Positions 15,583 to 23,660 of a stretch of 64,000 nucleotides of DNA are shown in pieces. Origin of the DNA: Algoriphagus sp. TR-M9 (lineage in GTDB: Bacteria > Bacteroidota > Bacteroidia > Cytophagales > Cyclobacteriaceae); contig NZ_CP115160.1 in the NCBI RefSeq assembly GCF_027594545.1, positions 3,902,501-3,966,500 on the forward strand, read 5' to 3'. Positions within the stretch are counted from its first letter, which is position 1. Each line of letters starts with the position of its first letter. A model generated the notes under the pieces. That model was not told the origin of the DNA. It did not search any database and worked only from the letters and a program-made list of their open reading frames with translations. Made by a program: the position numbers and the translations under genes.

Positions 15583-15601
15583 GTAGCGGGAACAGGACTC
15601 G
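15583..15601. repeat. attL: 19-bp copy of tRNA-Met 3' end
   Basis: GTAGCGGGAACAGGACTCG is identical to 58852-58870 inside the tRNA-Met gene; the flanking bases differ on both sides. It is the left boundary of the prophage and, by its position beside the other integrase, the right boundary of the mobilizable element. Confidence 0.9.
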
Positions 15602-15615
15602 CTACTATATTCCAA

Positions 15616-15650
15616 AAAAACAGCCTCTAGGCACTCTAGAAGCTGTTTTT
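15616..15650. terminator. Bidirectional terminator inside attL
   Basis: AAAAACAGC at 15616-15624 pairs with GCTGTTTTT at 15642-15650, with an inner TCTAG/CTAGA pairing. A/T runs on both sides make it work in either direction. It isolates the prophage repressor gene from the upstream element. Confidence 0.75.
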
Positions 15651-15751
15651 GCATTAATTCGATGATTTGTAGCAATGTGTCAAATATATCCATACGCTCT
15701 AATTAGAGGGGGTTCATAGCTGATGTGTAGCGGTTTTGTAGCAGTTTTCCG

Positions 15752-16123
15752 CTAGAGATTCAAAAGTTTAATCACTTCATTTTGCTTATCCTGATCGATT
15801 TCTATGAGGAGAGAAATCTTTGGCTTCCTAGCCTCTTCAGTATGTATGGCCTTATGCTGGAAGTATTCTCCTTTTGGCTGATCAAAACCCTCCAGCTTTT
15901 CATCACCGGCCATTTTATCCCACTGATCGGCTATATAACGGTACAGATTTACCCCTAGCTTTTCGGTCAAAAGATCGATTGTATCTGTATTCACATTATC
16001 CTGTTTGAAAATGCGGCCCACGTTACTCGGAGTCCTGCTGATCATTTCAGCAACATCCGTGTTTTTTAATCCAAGTTCTCGACAAACCTTCTCTAAAAGA
16101 GGCCCAGTTTTCAATTTTATCAT
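15752..16123 (-). CDS. Phage repressor-like XRE protein
   Basis: The N-terminal 65 residues form a Cro/C1-type HTH (LGLKNTDVAEMISRTPSNVG), followed by a short linker and a C-terminal segment (PKISLLIEIDQDKQNEVIKL) that may dimerise. It is divergent from the early genes, with an array of CATAAACATT operators between, the layout of a lysogeny switch. It lacks a RecA-cleavable peptidase domain, so induction must use another signal such as an antirepressor (inference). Confidence 0.75.
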   Translation of the reverse strand: MIKLKTGPLLEKVCRELGLKNTDVAEMISRTPSNVGRIFKQDNVNTDTIDLLTEKLGVNLYRYIADQWDKMAGDEKLEGFDQPKGEYFQHKAIHTEEARKPKISLLIEIDQDKQNEVIKLLNL

Positions 16124-16238
16124 TCAGCCAGTGAATATTTATGAGTAGAAGTTATAACAAAGGTCAAAAAAATACACTCTCTTTTATTCGAAAAACGAGG
16201 CGTTTTTGTTCATTTTAATGGACTTTTTTAGAAAAAAA

Positions 16239-16300
16239 TGAATGTTTTTATTGTTTTTAAAATCATAAACATTTATGATTGTGTCAACATAAACATTCAT
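16239..16300. promoter_or_regulatory. Operator array between repressor and early genes
   Basis: CATAAACATTTATG at 16264-16277 is itself palindromic, CATAAACATTCAT repeats at 16288-16300 (24 bp on), and the inverted form TGAATGTTTTTA lies at 16239-16250. A further TCATTCATGA abuts the early gene start. This looks like a set of repressor/Cro binding sites over divergent promoters. Confidence 0.6.
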
Positions 16301-16311
16301 TTGAATCATTC

Positions 16312-16554
16312 ATGAACAGAATCGCCGAAATACTCAAAGAAAGAGGGATCGAAGAAATGATACCGGCTGAGCAGATACTTGAAGAGCTCAAGATCAAGAC
16401 TCAAACCTGGAACAAGTTGGTGGCAAACAAGAAAGACCCGGAATTCTTCCAGCTACCTATAATCGCCAGATTTCTCGGAGTGGAGATCGAGGATCTCTTT
16501 CCAAAAGCTCCCGACAAGTCGGTACTGGCCAAGCACAATTTCCAAACTGCCTGA
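16312..16554 (+). CDS. Small HTH early regulator (Cro-like)
   Basis: This 80-residue protein has a helix-turn-helix shape (MIPAEQILEELKIKTQTWNK then LPIIARFLGVEIEDLF). The start at ATG 16312 follows the operator array; the open frame runs upstream to 16279 through the operators. It faces the repressor gene and probably acts as Cro or activator of the early operon. The family is only loosely recognised. Confidence 0.6.
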   Translation: MNRIAEILKERGIEEMIPAEQILEELKIKTQTWNKLVANKKDPEFFQLPIIARFLGVEIEDLFPKAPDKSVLAKHNFQTA

Positions 16555-16557
16555 GCC

Positions 16558-16860
16558 ATGGAGCGGGTGCCTGATATACTGATCCGATTTGCCAAGAGCA
16601 GACTGAGCCAGCTGCGCCATGCCAACTGCTGCACTATGGCAGAGGAGAAAGCCGCCGAGCACATCATCACTGTGGCTGGGTACTTCAGCACCGTGCCCAA
16701 GCCTAAACAGATCAACTGCATCCGGCAGCTGATGGATGACATTCTACTGCTCATCCCTTCCGAATCCAGCAGGTTCCAGAAACTCCGACAAAAAATCCTA
16801 GACCTAATCCACCAATACCAATCTAAAAATGCTCTTCTGGAAAAGCCGCCGGGACCCTGA
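16558..16860 (+). CDS. Hypothetical early phage protein
   Basis: A 100-residue, mostly helical protein with three cysteines and no recognised domain. It starts 3 bases after the preceding stop and overlaps the next gene by 32 bases. Its role is unknown. Codon pattern and tight packing support it as real. Confidence 0.55.
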   Translation: MERVPDILIRFAKSRLSQLRHANCCTMAEEKAAEHIITVAGYFSTVPKPKQINCIRQLMDDILLLIPSESSRFQKLRQKILDLIHQYQSKNALLEKPPGP

Positions 16861-17089
16861 CAAATACTGCATCACCATCGGCCACCGTGCCCTGATGATC
16901 ACTCATAAAAAGGATGAGTTCAAGCTCATCCAGCGCCCACTTGATGCCAGCTATGCCGCTGATATCAAGAGCCGGTATCTACCGGATGAACTGACCGATT
17001 ACCCACTGATTCACGGATTTATAAACCTCATCAAACCATGGGATCCATCCAGCATCTTATCCAGCTCTGTATCGCCTGGAGACAATTAA
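16829..17089 (+). CDS. Hypothetical early phage protein
   Basis: An 86-residue soluble protein without known motifs (FWKSRRDPDKYCITIGHRAL near the start). It overlaps both neighbours by tens of bases, which is usual in this cluster. Function unknown. Confidence 0.5.
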   Translation: MLFWKSRRDPDKYCITIGHRALMITHKKDEFKLIQRPLDASYAADIKSRYLPDELTDYPLIHGFINLIKPWDPSSILSSSVSPGDN

Positions 17090-17274
17090 TCAAAGTAAAG
17101 TCAAGCAGATTTGATCTGATCACCGAGCCTCTCGACCGGATAGAGCCAGCCTTCGAGCTGATCAACCTACGCATGGAGCTCTCCATGATGGAAGATGAAC
17201 TCTGCACCCACCTAATCCTACCAGCCATATGTCAATCCAAACTATCCTCAGACACCAGGGAATCCAATCCCTAG
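17038..17274 (+). CDS. Hypothetical early phage protein
   Basis: A 78-residue helical protein. It overlaps the preceding and following genes by about 50 bases each, so it could be a chance frame, but the direction and spacing fit the cluster. No motif recognised. Confidence 0.4.
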   Translation: MGSIQHLIQLCIAWRQLIKVKSSRFDLITEPLDRIEPAFELINLRMELSMMEDELCTHLILPAICQSKLSSDTRESNP

Positions 17275-17438
17275 CCGTCGCCATGCTAGCCAGCTTCATG
17301 CTGATGCTGGCTGTACCGGACACCTTCCTTCAGATGTCCAGAAAGCAAAAACAAGAATACCTGCGGACACTCCGCCGCAAAATCCGGAGGAAAGGCGAAA
17401 CCCTATTTGATCTAGACTATGAAAATGACTGCTACTGA
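17229..17438 (+). CDS. Small membrane protein, early phage
   Basis: A 69-residue protein with one hydrophobic helix (residues 14-30, LAVAMLASFMLMLAVP) followed by a very basic segment (RKQKQEYLRTLRRKIRRKGE). The positive residues suggest the C-terminus stays in the cytoplasm. Function unknown. Confidence 0.5.
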   Translation: MSIQTILRHQGIQSLAVAMLASFMLMLAVPDTFLQMSRKQKQEYLRTLRRKIRRKGETLFDLDYENDCY

Positions 17439-17697
17439 AATCAACAATCAGCTGATCTCTATGCTACTCCGCATCATGTATGAACAGGAACTGCACCTCA
17501 CTGATCTGGACAAAATAGAATTCCCACTCGTGGAGCGAACTATTCATACCATTCTCGATATCTGGGACACCAACCAGATCCGGATCAAAAACCTTGAGGT
17601 GTCTCCGCTAGGTGATAAAGGCATCTGGATCCAGGTAAACGAATCCAGCCCGGTCACTTTCATCAAGCCAAGAAAGGAGGTCGCCCTTGTCTCCTAA
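17419..17697 (+). CDS. Hypothetical early phage protein
   Basis: A 92-residue soluble protein, helical at first and with beta-like segments at the end (GIWIQVNESSPVTFIKP). It overlaps both neighbours slightly (20 and 11 bases). No family recognised. Confidence 0.55.
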   Translation: MKMTATEINNQLISMLLRIMYEQELHLTDLDKIEFPLVERTIHTILDIWDTNQIRIKNLEVSPLGDKGIWIQVNESSPVTFIKPRKEVALVS

Positions 17698-17881
17698 TCA
17701 CTGGGTCATCATCGCACTGCTGGTGATGATCTGCACACTACTGCTAATAATCCAATATCTACTTAAACAACTTCATAATGAAAAACCTGATTCTCATTAC
17801 CGCCCTGACTGCCATGACAGCCCCGTTCTCAACAGAAAGTCCCGTGACCACCGGGGCATGCCTCCCCGCTTCCTCAACTGA
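17687..17881 (+). CDS. Small membrane protein, early phage
   Basis: A 64-residue protein with one N-terminal transmembrane helix (WVIIALLVMICTLLLIIQYL) and a charged tail. It overlaps the next gene by about 100 bases; one of the two tails may be non-functional. Unknown role. Confidence 0.45.
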   Translation: MSPNHWVIIALLVMICTLLLIIQYLLKQLHNEKPDSHYRPDCHDSPVLNRKSRDHRGMPPRFLN

Positions 17882-18047
17882 GCAAATCACATCGGCCACA
17901 GCCGGGTTATTCGGCAAGCCGAAATACAATAAGCGCAAGATCCAGCGAAAGAACACTGTGAGGAAACGCAACCGCAGAACCAAGCGCATGAACCGCAAGT
18001 TCGGCGTAGGATTCTTACCTATCAGATGGGAGGTGAACCATGCTTGA
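17778..18047 (+). CDS. Small exported basic protein, early phage
   Basis: An 89-residue protein with a signal-peptide-like N-terminus (MKNLILITALTAMTAPFS) and a strongly basic C-terminal half (KYNKRKIQRKNTVRKRNRRT). It could bind nucleic acid or the cell envelope. It overlaps the membrane protein gene before it and the next gene by 8 bases. Family unknown. Confidence 0.45.
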   Translation: MKNLILITALTAMTAPFSTESPVTTGACLPASSTEQITSATAGLFGKPKYNKRKIQRKNTVRKRNRRTKRMNRKFGVGFLPIRWEVNHA

Positions 18048-18312
18048 ATTACAGCTTACCGCAATCTGGATCACATATTCTGCAATTCTGGTCATGCTCT
18101 GGATGACATTCAGGAAACTAGAGAATAGAACCAAGTCCCTTAACCAGGCAATGGAAGAAATTCTCACAGCCCAAATAATCAAATCCATCTCCCCTGAGCT
18201 TCGCAAAAAGCTAGGCAACGAGTGGATGATACAGTGTACGGAGTCCGGGGTAAAAACACCCTTTAAAGAATTTGTAATCAAATATAGAAGGGAGGAGGCA
18301 CCACATGCTTAA
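18040..18312 (+). CDS. Membrane-anchored hypothetical, early phage
   Basis: A 90-residue protein with an N-terminal hydrophobic helix (ELQLTAIWITYSAILVMLWM) and a charged cytoplasmic part. It overlaps its neighbours slightly. No family recognised. Confidence 0.5.
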   Translation: MLELQLTAIWITYSAILVMLWMTFRKLENRTKSLNQAMEEILTAQIIKSISPELRKKLGNEWMIQCTESGVKTPFKEFVIKYRREEAPHA

Positions 18313-18361
18313 ATCAGCATTCTACACCCTCAAATTCATCTATTACCTCATCAAAAATTAA
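18305..18361 (+). CDS. Possible 18-residue peptide
   Basis: ATG at 18305 opens MLKSAFYTLKFIYYLIKN and stops at 18361. It overlaps the preceding stop and fills the gap to the next gene, in line with the packed cluster. Evidence is positional only. Confidence 0.25.
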   Translation: MLKSAFYTLKFIYYLIKN

Positions 18362-18368
18362 CATCAAA

Positions 18369-18593
18369 ATGCCTGACCAAAAACCAATAATCGAAATTCA
18401 GATCTACCAGGAAGATGAAGATTCATCCACACTGAAAGCCACAGGAACAATCAATGCTCCGATTAAAACCATCTTCATGCCTCTAGCGACGATAGTTGAT
18501 AGGATGATCGACATTCTTAATGAGAACCCAGAGGCCACTATGAAGGATATGGGAATCAATCTCACTAGCAAAGAGGAGGTGACTTATGGCTAA
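18369..18593 (+). CDS. Hypothetical early phage protein
   Basis: A 74-residue acidic protein (EIQIYQEDEDSSTLKATGTI) with a helical second half. Its end overlaps the lipoprotein gene by 8 bases. Function unknown. Confidence 0.55.
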   Translation: MPDQKPIIEIQIYQEDEDSSTLKATGTINAPIKTIFMPLATIVDRMIDILNENPEATMKDMGINLTSKEEVTYG

Positions 18594-18852
18594 ATATAAA
18601 GTCCCATACCACCTCATCGGATGGGGGCTATTGCTCCTGGCTTTCTTGTGCTTCAGCTGCAGGACAGCCAAACAGCCACCGGTCACCACGGCTATCGGTA
18701 CTGTGATATCCGTGGACGGTGACAATGTGTTGATCGCCTTTCAGGTAATCAACAAGGACAAAGGGGCCCAAGGATCAAACTGGTTCTATTGCCCTCAGCA
18801 CCAGTTCCAAGTCGGTGACAAATATCCAGACCCATCCAAATACAAACCATGA
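18586..18852 (+). CDS. Small phage lipoprotein
   Basis: An 88-residue protein with a signal peptide and lipobox (LLAFLCFSC, Cys at about residue 25), then a beta-rich domain (GTVISVDGDNVLIAFQVINK). It is probably anchored in the cell envelope; superinfection exclusion is a possibility but not shown. Confidence 0.6.
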   Translation: MAKYKVPYHLIGWGLLLLAFLCFSCRTAKQPPVTTAIGTVISVDGDNVLIAFQVINKDKGAQGSNWFYCPQHQFQVGDKYPDPSKYKP

Positions 18853-18941
18853 ACGATATCCTCACCTGGATCACGAGCCTCAGCATATTGGCCTTGGTGA
18901 TCCACCAAGCACATGACCAATGGAAGAACAAGAAATCATAG
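18849..18941 (+). CDS. 30-residue membrane peptide
   Basis: ATG at 18849 overlaps the lipoprotein stop in an ATGA junction. The peptide MNDILTWITSLSILALVIHQ continues with AHDQWKNKKS and stops at 18941. One transmembrane helix. The coupling to both neighbours argues that it is translated. Confidence 0.4.
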   Translation: MNDILTWITSLSILALVIHQAHDQWKNKKS

Positions 18942-19120
18942 AAACCCCTGCCATGCACGCATTCCGTCTCCGGGACTTGGCACAGCAGTACCATAATATG
19001 CTCACCTGCATCCATGATCTCAAGTCGGAGGAAAGGGAGCAGATCCAAGCCTGGAAAACCCAAGCTGAAAATGAACTCAAAAGCTTAGAAAGTGATGCTG
19101 AAGTTGCTATACACCCTTGA
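18920..19120 (+). CDS. Hypothetical coiled-coil early protein
   Basis: A 66-residue, charged helical protein (QYHNMLTCIHDLKSEEREQI). It overlaps both neighbours. No family recognised. Confidence 0.45.
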   Translation: MEEQEIIETPAMHAFRLRDLAQQYHNMLTCIHDLKSEEREQIQAWKTQAENELKSLESDAEVAIHP

Positions 19121-19397
19121 CTGCCCTCCCCTCCCAGCCCTGCAGCGACTCGACGAGATCGTACGGCAGGCGCTGGGATCCGCGGGTGGCAATCTCCAGA
19201 CTATGGCCGATCAGGTACTGGCAGAGTCCAGAACATTGGTTGGCAAAAATGGCCTTGATGACAGCAAACTGATCATCAAGCTGCATAAGGTCCGCTCTGC
19301 AGAGTGGAATGTACTACTGATCAAATACAAGGATCATCCGCACTGGTACCAGTGCGAGATCCGGAAGGAAAAATCACAAACCAGGCTATTCTCATGA
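19092..19397 (+). CDS. Hypothetical early phage protein
   Basis: A 101-residue soluble protein, helical first half, beta-like end (WNVLLIKYKDHPHWYQCEIR). Start at either of two adjacent ATGs. Its TGA overlaps the next ATG (ATGA). Function unknown. Confidence 0.5.
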   Translation: MMLKLLYTLDCPPLPALQRLDEIVRQALGSAGGNLQTMADQVLAESRTLVGKNGLDDSKLIIKLHKVRSAEWNVLLIKYKDHPHWYQCEIRKEKSQTRLFS

Positions 19398-19774
19398 CCC
19401 ACCAAGAATTAACCAAAGTAAGAGCACTCGTAGAGCGGCGAAATTCCCTGATGGAAGATCTGTCTATGATCAACCAGCACATTCTTATGGTCATCGCAAA
19501 AGATGCCGTCGCCAGTTTAGAGTTTGAGAAAATTTCCTTGAATAAGGAAAAAAAACCACAGGCAAATGAAGGATTTGAACACATGATATTCAGCCGCCTC
19601 CGGGATGCTGGAATGATCAAGATTGATGCCCCTGAATTAAAACTTAAGAATATCAAATCCATCAATCTGGACGAAACTTTACTCCTTAAGCTCGTCGGCG
19701 TAATCCGTGATCACATCACAGATAAGCTGTCAGAGATCAACCGGGAACTCCTAGAGCTGGGACTGGAGCCATGA
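19394..19774 (+). CDS. Hypothetical coiled-coil early protein
   Basis: A 126-residue helical protein (VRALVERRNSLMEDLSMINQ). I chose ATG 19394 for the ATGA overlap with the preceding stop; the open frame extends to 19304. It is followed by another 4-base overlap. It may belong to the replication module upstream of the primase-helicase, but this is positional inference. Confidence 0.55.
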   Translation: MTHQELTKVRALVERRNSLMEDLSMINQHILMVIAKDAVASLEFEKISLNKEKKPQANEGFEHMIFSRLRDAGMIKIDAPELKLKNIKSINLDETLLLKLVGVIRDHITDKLSEINRELLELGLEP

Positions 19775-20070
19775 GCAGCATCCCTGAATTACTTGACCAA
19801 TCCGACCAGCTCAGCGCACAGATCCAATTCTGTGACGAGATGGCACTGAATTTTTCCACTCACGACCGGGGCATCAGCCAGATGTACCAGTCCATTTCAA
19901 AGTCATTGCGGAGCTTAGTTTCTCTGCAGAAGCAAAACACTGAATATGATCGATCAAGAAATCATCAAAAAGAAACGCATAGCCTGGGTTCGCCAGCAAA
20001 CCAAACTTATGACCCTCGTGCAGGATTTGGAGTCAGAACTGGAGAGCATGAAAAAACGAAATATCAATGA
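19771..20070 (+). CDS. Hypothetical early phage protein
   Basis: A 99-residue protein whose first 60 residues are helical. Its last 40 residues overlap the next gene by 125 bases, so either the tail or this frame is less certain. Unknown role. Confidence 0.4.
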   Translation: MSSIPELLDQSDQLSAQIQFCDEMALNFSTHDRGISQMYQSISKSLRSLVSLQKQNTEYDRSRNHQKETHSLGSPANQTYDPRAGFGVRTGEHEKTKYQ

Positions 20071-20320
20071 AGACTTTATCCAAAAAAAATCAGACCAGAT
20101 CGACCGCATTATAGAGCTGGCAAATTTCGCTGACGAGTTCATCCAGGCTTTGCTTTTTGACAATGCTTCTGCTTCTATTGAACTCTATGTACTTCAAAAG
20201 GAAGTGTCCTCCCATCTCATGGAATCAAAAGAAGAAAGGGACCGGTTTTTCAGCAGCTCACATTCCCTCCAGTTAAGTAAAAACCTCACTGACCTAATCC
20301 GCGAAAGCCATGAAGCTTAG
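19946..20320 (+). CDS. Hypothetical coiled-coil protein before primase
   Basis: A 124-residue, strongly helical protein (LMTLVQDLESELESMKKRNI) of the kind often found near phage replication proteins. It overlaps the primase-helicase start by 11 bases, suggesting coupling. No named family. Confidence 0.6.
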   Translation: MIDQEIIKKKRIAWVRQQTKLMTLVQDLESELESMKKRNINEDFIQKKSDQIDRIIELANFADEFIQALLFDNASASIELYVLQKEVSSHLMESKEERDRFFSSSHSLQLSKNLTDLIRESHEA

Positions 20321-22589
20321 TAGAAAAAATATGGAAAAGGTAGATGATCTCACCAGCATCGATTTGGATTCTGGTGAGATCATCGAGGAAAAGCCGCACC
20401 TAAAGGATGTTGATGAGACTACCCCCAAAACCTGGGACAAACTCAAGGCCCGGCAGTGGAAAAAGATCCATGAAGCCTGCAATCAACTGATCCTGGATGA
20501 ATACATCCTGATCAATAAGCAGAACAGCATGGCCATGGCGCATGAGTTTGCCTTCTTTGGCGAAGCAGGCAAGGACATGTACCTAAAGATCGGTGCCCTC
20601 AGTGATGAGCTGGATGAAGAACTACTGACCAAGAAAATCAACCGGGCACTCACTGACATCAAGCGTAAGAACGGAAAGAAGCTGCTTCTCCTGCTGGGAG
20701 AGCTTGGCTATCGTGCCGACCGGGACGGATCCGAAACCATGTACATGGCCACTCCCTACCGAGGCGCCCGCTATGAGATCACCGAGGATGTGGATGAGCA
20801 GATGGAAAAGGATCTCCGGGACTGGGGATTTATCAAGTACAAAAACAGCTATTGGTTTACCGAAGGCCTTGGGGATGTAGTCTATCTGAATCAGCGTACA
20901 AACTTTGTCCTCGAGGTACTCTACCACATCGAGACGGATAAAGATCAGCGCCGGGTAATAAACTTCACCAACGAGCATGGCAGAGTCAAATCCAAGGACA
21001 TCAGTACTGACGAGCTCAGCGAACTGGGACGCTTCAAGAAAGTCACGGAAGGCCTGGGCAACTTCATGTTCTACGGCAAACCGGAAGACTTCATGCGCGT
21101 CAAATCTAAGCTCTATGAGGAGGAAAAAACAGCCGAGCAGCTGGAAACCCTGGGATGGCATGACGACGGGTTCTTTGCCTTTTGCAATGGCGTGTATAAT
21201 TCGGTATTCATACCGGTGGATGAGCATGGGATGCTCACCTATAAGGATAAGAATTACTTCATTCCTTTTCACCCCAAGACAAACCGTTACAGCTTCCTGA
21301 ACGAAAAGAAATTTTTCTACAGGCACAGCTCGGTGACCTTCCAGGAATGGTGCAAACACTACTGCGGAGCATTTGGGAATGTGGGCCAGGTGATGCTGAT
21401 ATTCGGACTGGCCACGGTCTTTTCCGACATCATCTTCAAGCACAAGAACAACTTTCCCCTGGTTTTTCTCTATGGCGAAGGTGGATCCGGTAAGTCCACG
21501 ATGATCCAGTATATCCAGATGCTCTTTGGTGTACCTCAGGCACCGATCAAGCTTACGGAGAAAGCCAACACCGACAAAGCCAAGATCCGGAAACTTGCCC
21601 AGTTCGTGAATGCCCTGATCTGCTTCGAGGAATACACCGACACTATAGATATCAGTGTGGACAAAACCCTGTCCGGGTTTTACGATCGCTTTGGGTACGA
21701 ACGATCCGATATCAAATCAAAGTACGGCACTGAATCCGTGCCCGTAGAATCTGCAGTCTGTGTGACCGGCAACTTTTATCCCACGGATGATCCCTTTCTC
21801 CAGCGACTGATCCTGATGGACTACAATGTGAACATCCGAGAGGATTCTGTAGTAGAGCACTTCGATAAGCTGAACCTGCTGAATATGGAAGGTATCACCA
21901 ACATCACCGGCCAGCTAATCCAGTACCGGGAAGACGTGGACCGTGATTTTCCGCTGCACTACCGCCGGATCTATGGTGAATTCAATAATGCCCTCAAGGC
22001 AAAGAACATCCGCGTGCCTTCCAGGATGGCAGAGAATTACTCCGTACTACTTACCACCTACCACATCCTACGGGAGAAACTACAGTTTACCTTTAGCTAT
22101 GCTGAGCTGGTGTCATTCCTCCAGGACACCATCGCCATCCACGCCGAGAAGCGCGATACCGGAGGAGTAGTACAGAACTTCTGGGATATGGTACTCTACA
22201 TGACCAATCCAAAAGTCAACCTGGCCAAGCACGGATCGGAATACTCCATCGAGGGAGAGGAAATCTATATCAGATTCAAACAATTGTGGACGCTGTACAA
22301 CAAAGCGCACTTCGAAGTACACCGCAAGCCAGGCGTGCCCTACAATACCCTGCTGGGCAAGCTCAAGGACAAATCAGTCTGCCCTGCCTATATAGAGACC
22401 AAGGATAATAAGCGCTTTGCCGGTCAGGGAAACTGGGGGAGTAACAGCTCCGCCCTGGTATTCCGCTACAGCCAGATCGGTGTAAAACTTCCATGTGGCC
22501 AAGAGGAGTCATTTCCACAGGATACAGACAATCCCTATCCGAGTATGAAAGAAGAAATAGCAGCCTATGAACATAACCGTCACAACTAA
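20310..22589 (+). CDS. Phage primase-helicase (SF3-like AAA+ domain)
   Basis: At 759 residues this is the largest early gene. The C-terminal half has Walker A YGEGGSGKST (about residues 388-397), Walker B LICFEEYTD and the sensor-like stretch ESAVCVTGNFYPTDDPFLQR. These match phage D5/P4-type or DUF927-like superfamily 3 replicative helicases. The N-terminal half is probably the primase or DNA-binding part, though no clear primase motif is seen. It should unwind and start replication of the phage genome. An alternative start is ATG 20331. Confidence 0.75.
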   Translation: MKLSRKNMEKVDDLTSIDLDSGEIIEEKPHLKDVDETTPKTWDKLKARQWKKIHEACNQLILDEYILINKQNSMAMAHEFAFFGEAGKDMYLKIGALSDELDEELLTKKINRALTDIKRKNGKKLLLLLGELGYRADRDGSETMYMATPYRGARYEITEDVDEQMEKDLRDWGFIKYKNSYWFTEGLGDVVYLNQRTNFVLEVLYHIETDKDQRRVINFTNEHGRVKSKDISTDELSELGRFKKVTEGLGNFMFYGKPEDFMRVKSKLYEEEKTAEQLETLGWHDDGFFAFCNGVYNSVFIPVDEHGMLTYKDKNYFIPFHPKTNRYSFLNEKKFFYRHSSVTFQEWCKHYCGAFGNVGQVMLIFGLATVFSDIIFKHKNNFPLVFLYGEGGSGKSTMIQYIQMLFGVPQAPIKLTEKANTDKAKIRKLAQFVNALICFEEYTDTIDISVDKTLSGFYDRFGYERSDIKSKYGTESVPVESAVCVTGNFYPTDDPFLQRLILMDYNVNIREDSVVEHFDKLNLLNMEGITNITGQLIQYREDVDRDFPLHYRRIYGEFNNALKAKNIRVPSRMAENYSVLLTTYHILREKLQFTFSYAELVSFLQDTIAIHAEKRDTGGVVQNFWDMVLYMTNPKVNLAKHGSEYSIEGEEIYIRFKQLWTLYNKAHFEVHRKPGVPYNTLLGKLKDKSVCPAYIETKDNKRFAGQGNWGSNSSALVFRYSQIGVKLPCGQEESFPQDTDNPYPSMKEEIAAYEHNRHN

Positions 22590-22785
22590 GCCAGCTAAAT
22601 CCCTGGAGGACTTTCACCACGAGAAAATCCTCAGGGTACATCTACCCTATTTCCACCGGCTCCGGAACGGATATCTCAATCTCCGGGTGATCACCCGGGA
22701 GACCAACCTGAAGTGGCTGGAAGATGAGATCAGCCACGGGAACATCTGGATCCCGAAGGAAAAATTAACTGCAGAGTCAAACTAA
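22567..22785 (+). CDS. Hypothetical protein after primase-helicase
   Basis: A 72-residue basic protein that overlaps the helicase gene by 23 bases. It shows RVITRETNLKWLEDEISHGN. The shape could be a small DNA-binding protein; no family recognised. Confidence 0.55.
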   Translation: MNITVTTKPAKSLEDFHHEKILRVHLPYFHRLRNGYLNLRVITRETNLKWLEDEISHGNIWIPKEKLTAESN

Positions 22786-22803
22786 CCTTTCACATAAAAC
22801 AAA

Positions 22804-22902
22804 ATGGAAAATCAAAAATTGGAAGCCTACGCACTAATAATGCTATTAGGCCACAACATAAAATCTTTAAAGGTAAACGAGCATACTTTTACTATTCACT
22901 AA
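22804..22902 (+). CDS. Possible 32-residue protein
   Basis: ATG 22804 opens MENQKLEAYALIMLLGHNIK and ends at 22902, with AAAACAAA just upstream. It is the last plus-strand frame before the minus-strand morons and overlaps the end of the next gene by 11 bases. Weak evidence. Confidence 0.3.
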   Translation: MENQKLEAYALIMLLGHNIKSLKVNEHTFTIH

Positions 22903-23503
22903 TTGATACATAAATCGGTGTTGCTAGGACAAAATTTTCGTCGTGATGAAGAACTTTTGCTAAAAATTCAAGTGAATGAGGGCTGTCATTAATCGTTTCA
23001 ATAGCAATTTTTATAGCTTCATCATAATTATAAAATGGAGGAGATTCTCCTGACTTCTCATTCATTTTGATTAAACCATTTAAAAATTCTAATGTGTAGT
23101 AATAGGGAGCATGGTTTGATTCACTATTTTTTGGTTCTCCAAGAAGGCTTCTGGTAGCACCTATAAGACCTATCAATTTACCATTAATCTCTCCTCCAAA
23201 AAAAGCGATATCAGAGGCATATTCCGATACTATTCCATACTTTAATCGCAAACGACCAGAAATATAATTAAGAGGATTTTCAACTGTTCCAACAGACTCG
23301 TGTTGAAGGATATAATTATTGACAGAACCCAGTTTTTTAATTACATCATTTTCCTCTGATTTTTTTTCCTTTTTTAATGTACCTGACAAAAAGCCAAAAT
23401 TAAGTCTAACATCACCCTGAACTTTCTCAAGAAACTTTGCAGGAATCTGTGAATAGAGCATATTGACCTTTGTGTCGGAAATGTAGACGTAATATTTTAG
23501 CAT
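22892..23503 (-). CDS. DUF7019-like hypothetical, prophage moron
   Basis: A 203-residue protein starting MLKYYVYISDTKVNMLYSQI, a beginning I associate with the DUF7019 family (function unknown). It is transcribed against the phage operon, is richer in A+T than its neighbours and has its own upstream region, all typical for a moron expressed in the lysogen. A host-benefit or exclusion role is speculation. Confidence 0.6.
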   Translation of the reverse strand: MLKYYVYISDTKVNMLYSQIPAKFLEKVQGDVRLNFGFLSGTLKKEKKSEENDVIKKLGSVNNYILQHESVGTVENPLNYISGRLRLKYGIVSEYASDIAFFGGEINGKLIGLIGATRSLLGEPKNSESNHAPYYYTLEFLNGLIKMNEKSGESPPFYNYDEAIKIAIETINDSPHSLEFLAKVLHHDENFVLATPIYVSISE

Positions 23504-23660
23504 ATCTCTTTACTTTTTTAGCAAACATCTAGATCGAGGCTGGGTGAAGAATTAGCCTTAAGCTAATCGACAGTTTGCAGCCGTGAATTATTTATTGCGA
23601 CTACAAAATTTAATATTAGTTCTTTTTTTAGCAAAAACCCAGATTCTCTATTGGCTTTTT

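Larger units (their letters stand above)
1..15601. mobile_element. Integrative mobilizable/conjugative element, right part
   Basis: The stretch runs from transfer genes cut by the window edge, through ParA, relaxase, MobC and cargo genes, to a TOPRIM primase, RepA-like ATPase, excisionase-like protein and tyrosine integrase. That order is typical of Bacteroidota mobilizable and conjugative transposons. The right boundary is inferred from the 19-bp tRNA-Met 3' copy at 15583-15601, about 200 bp from the integrase start. The left end lies outside the window. Whether it is self-transmissible cannot be told, because any conjugation genes would lie further left. Confidence 0.75.

Noticed and set aside
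20622..21443. Long minus-strand open frame inside the primase-helicase
   Set aside because: It is antisense to a clear helicase gene, with no recognisable domain or promoter.
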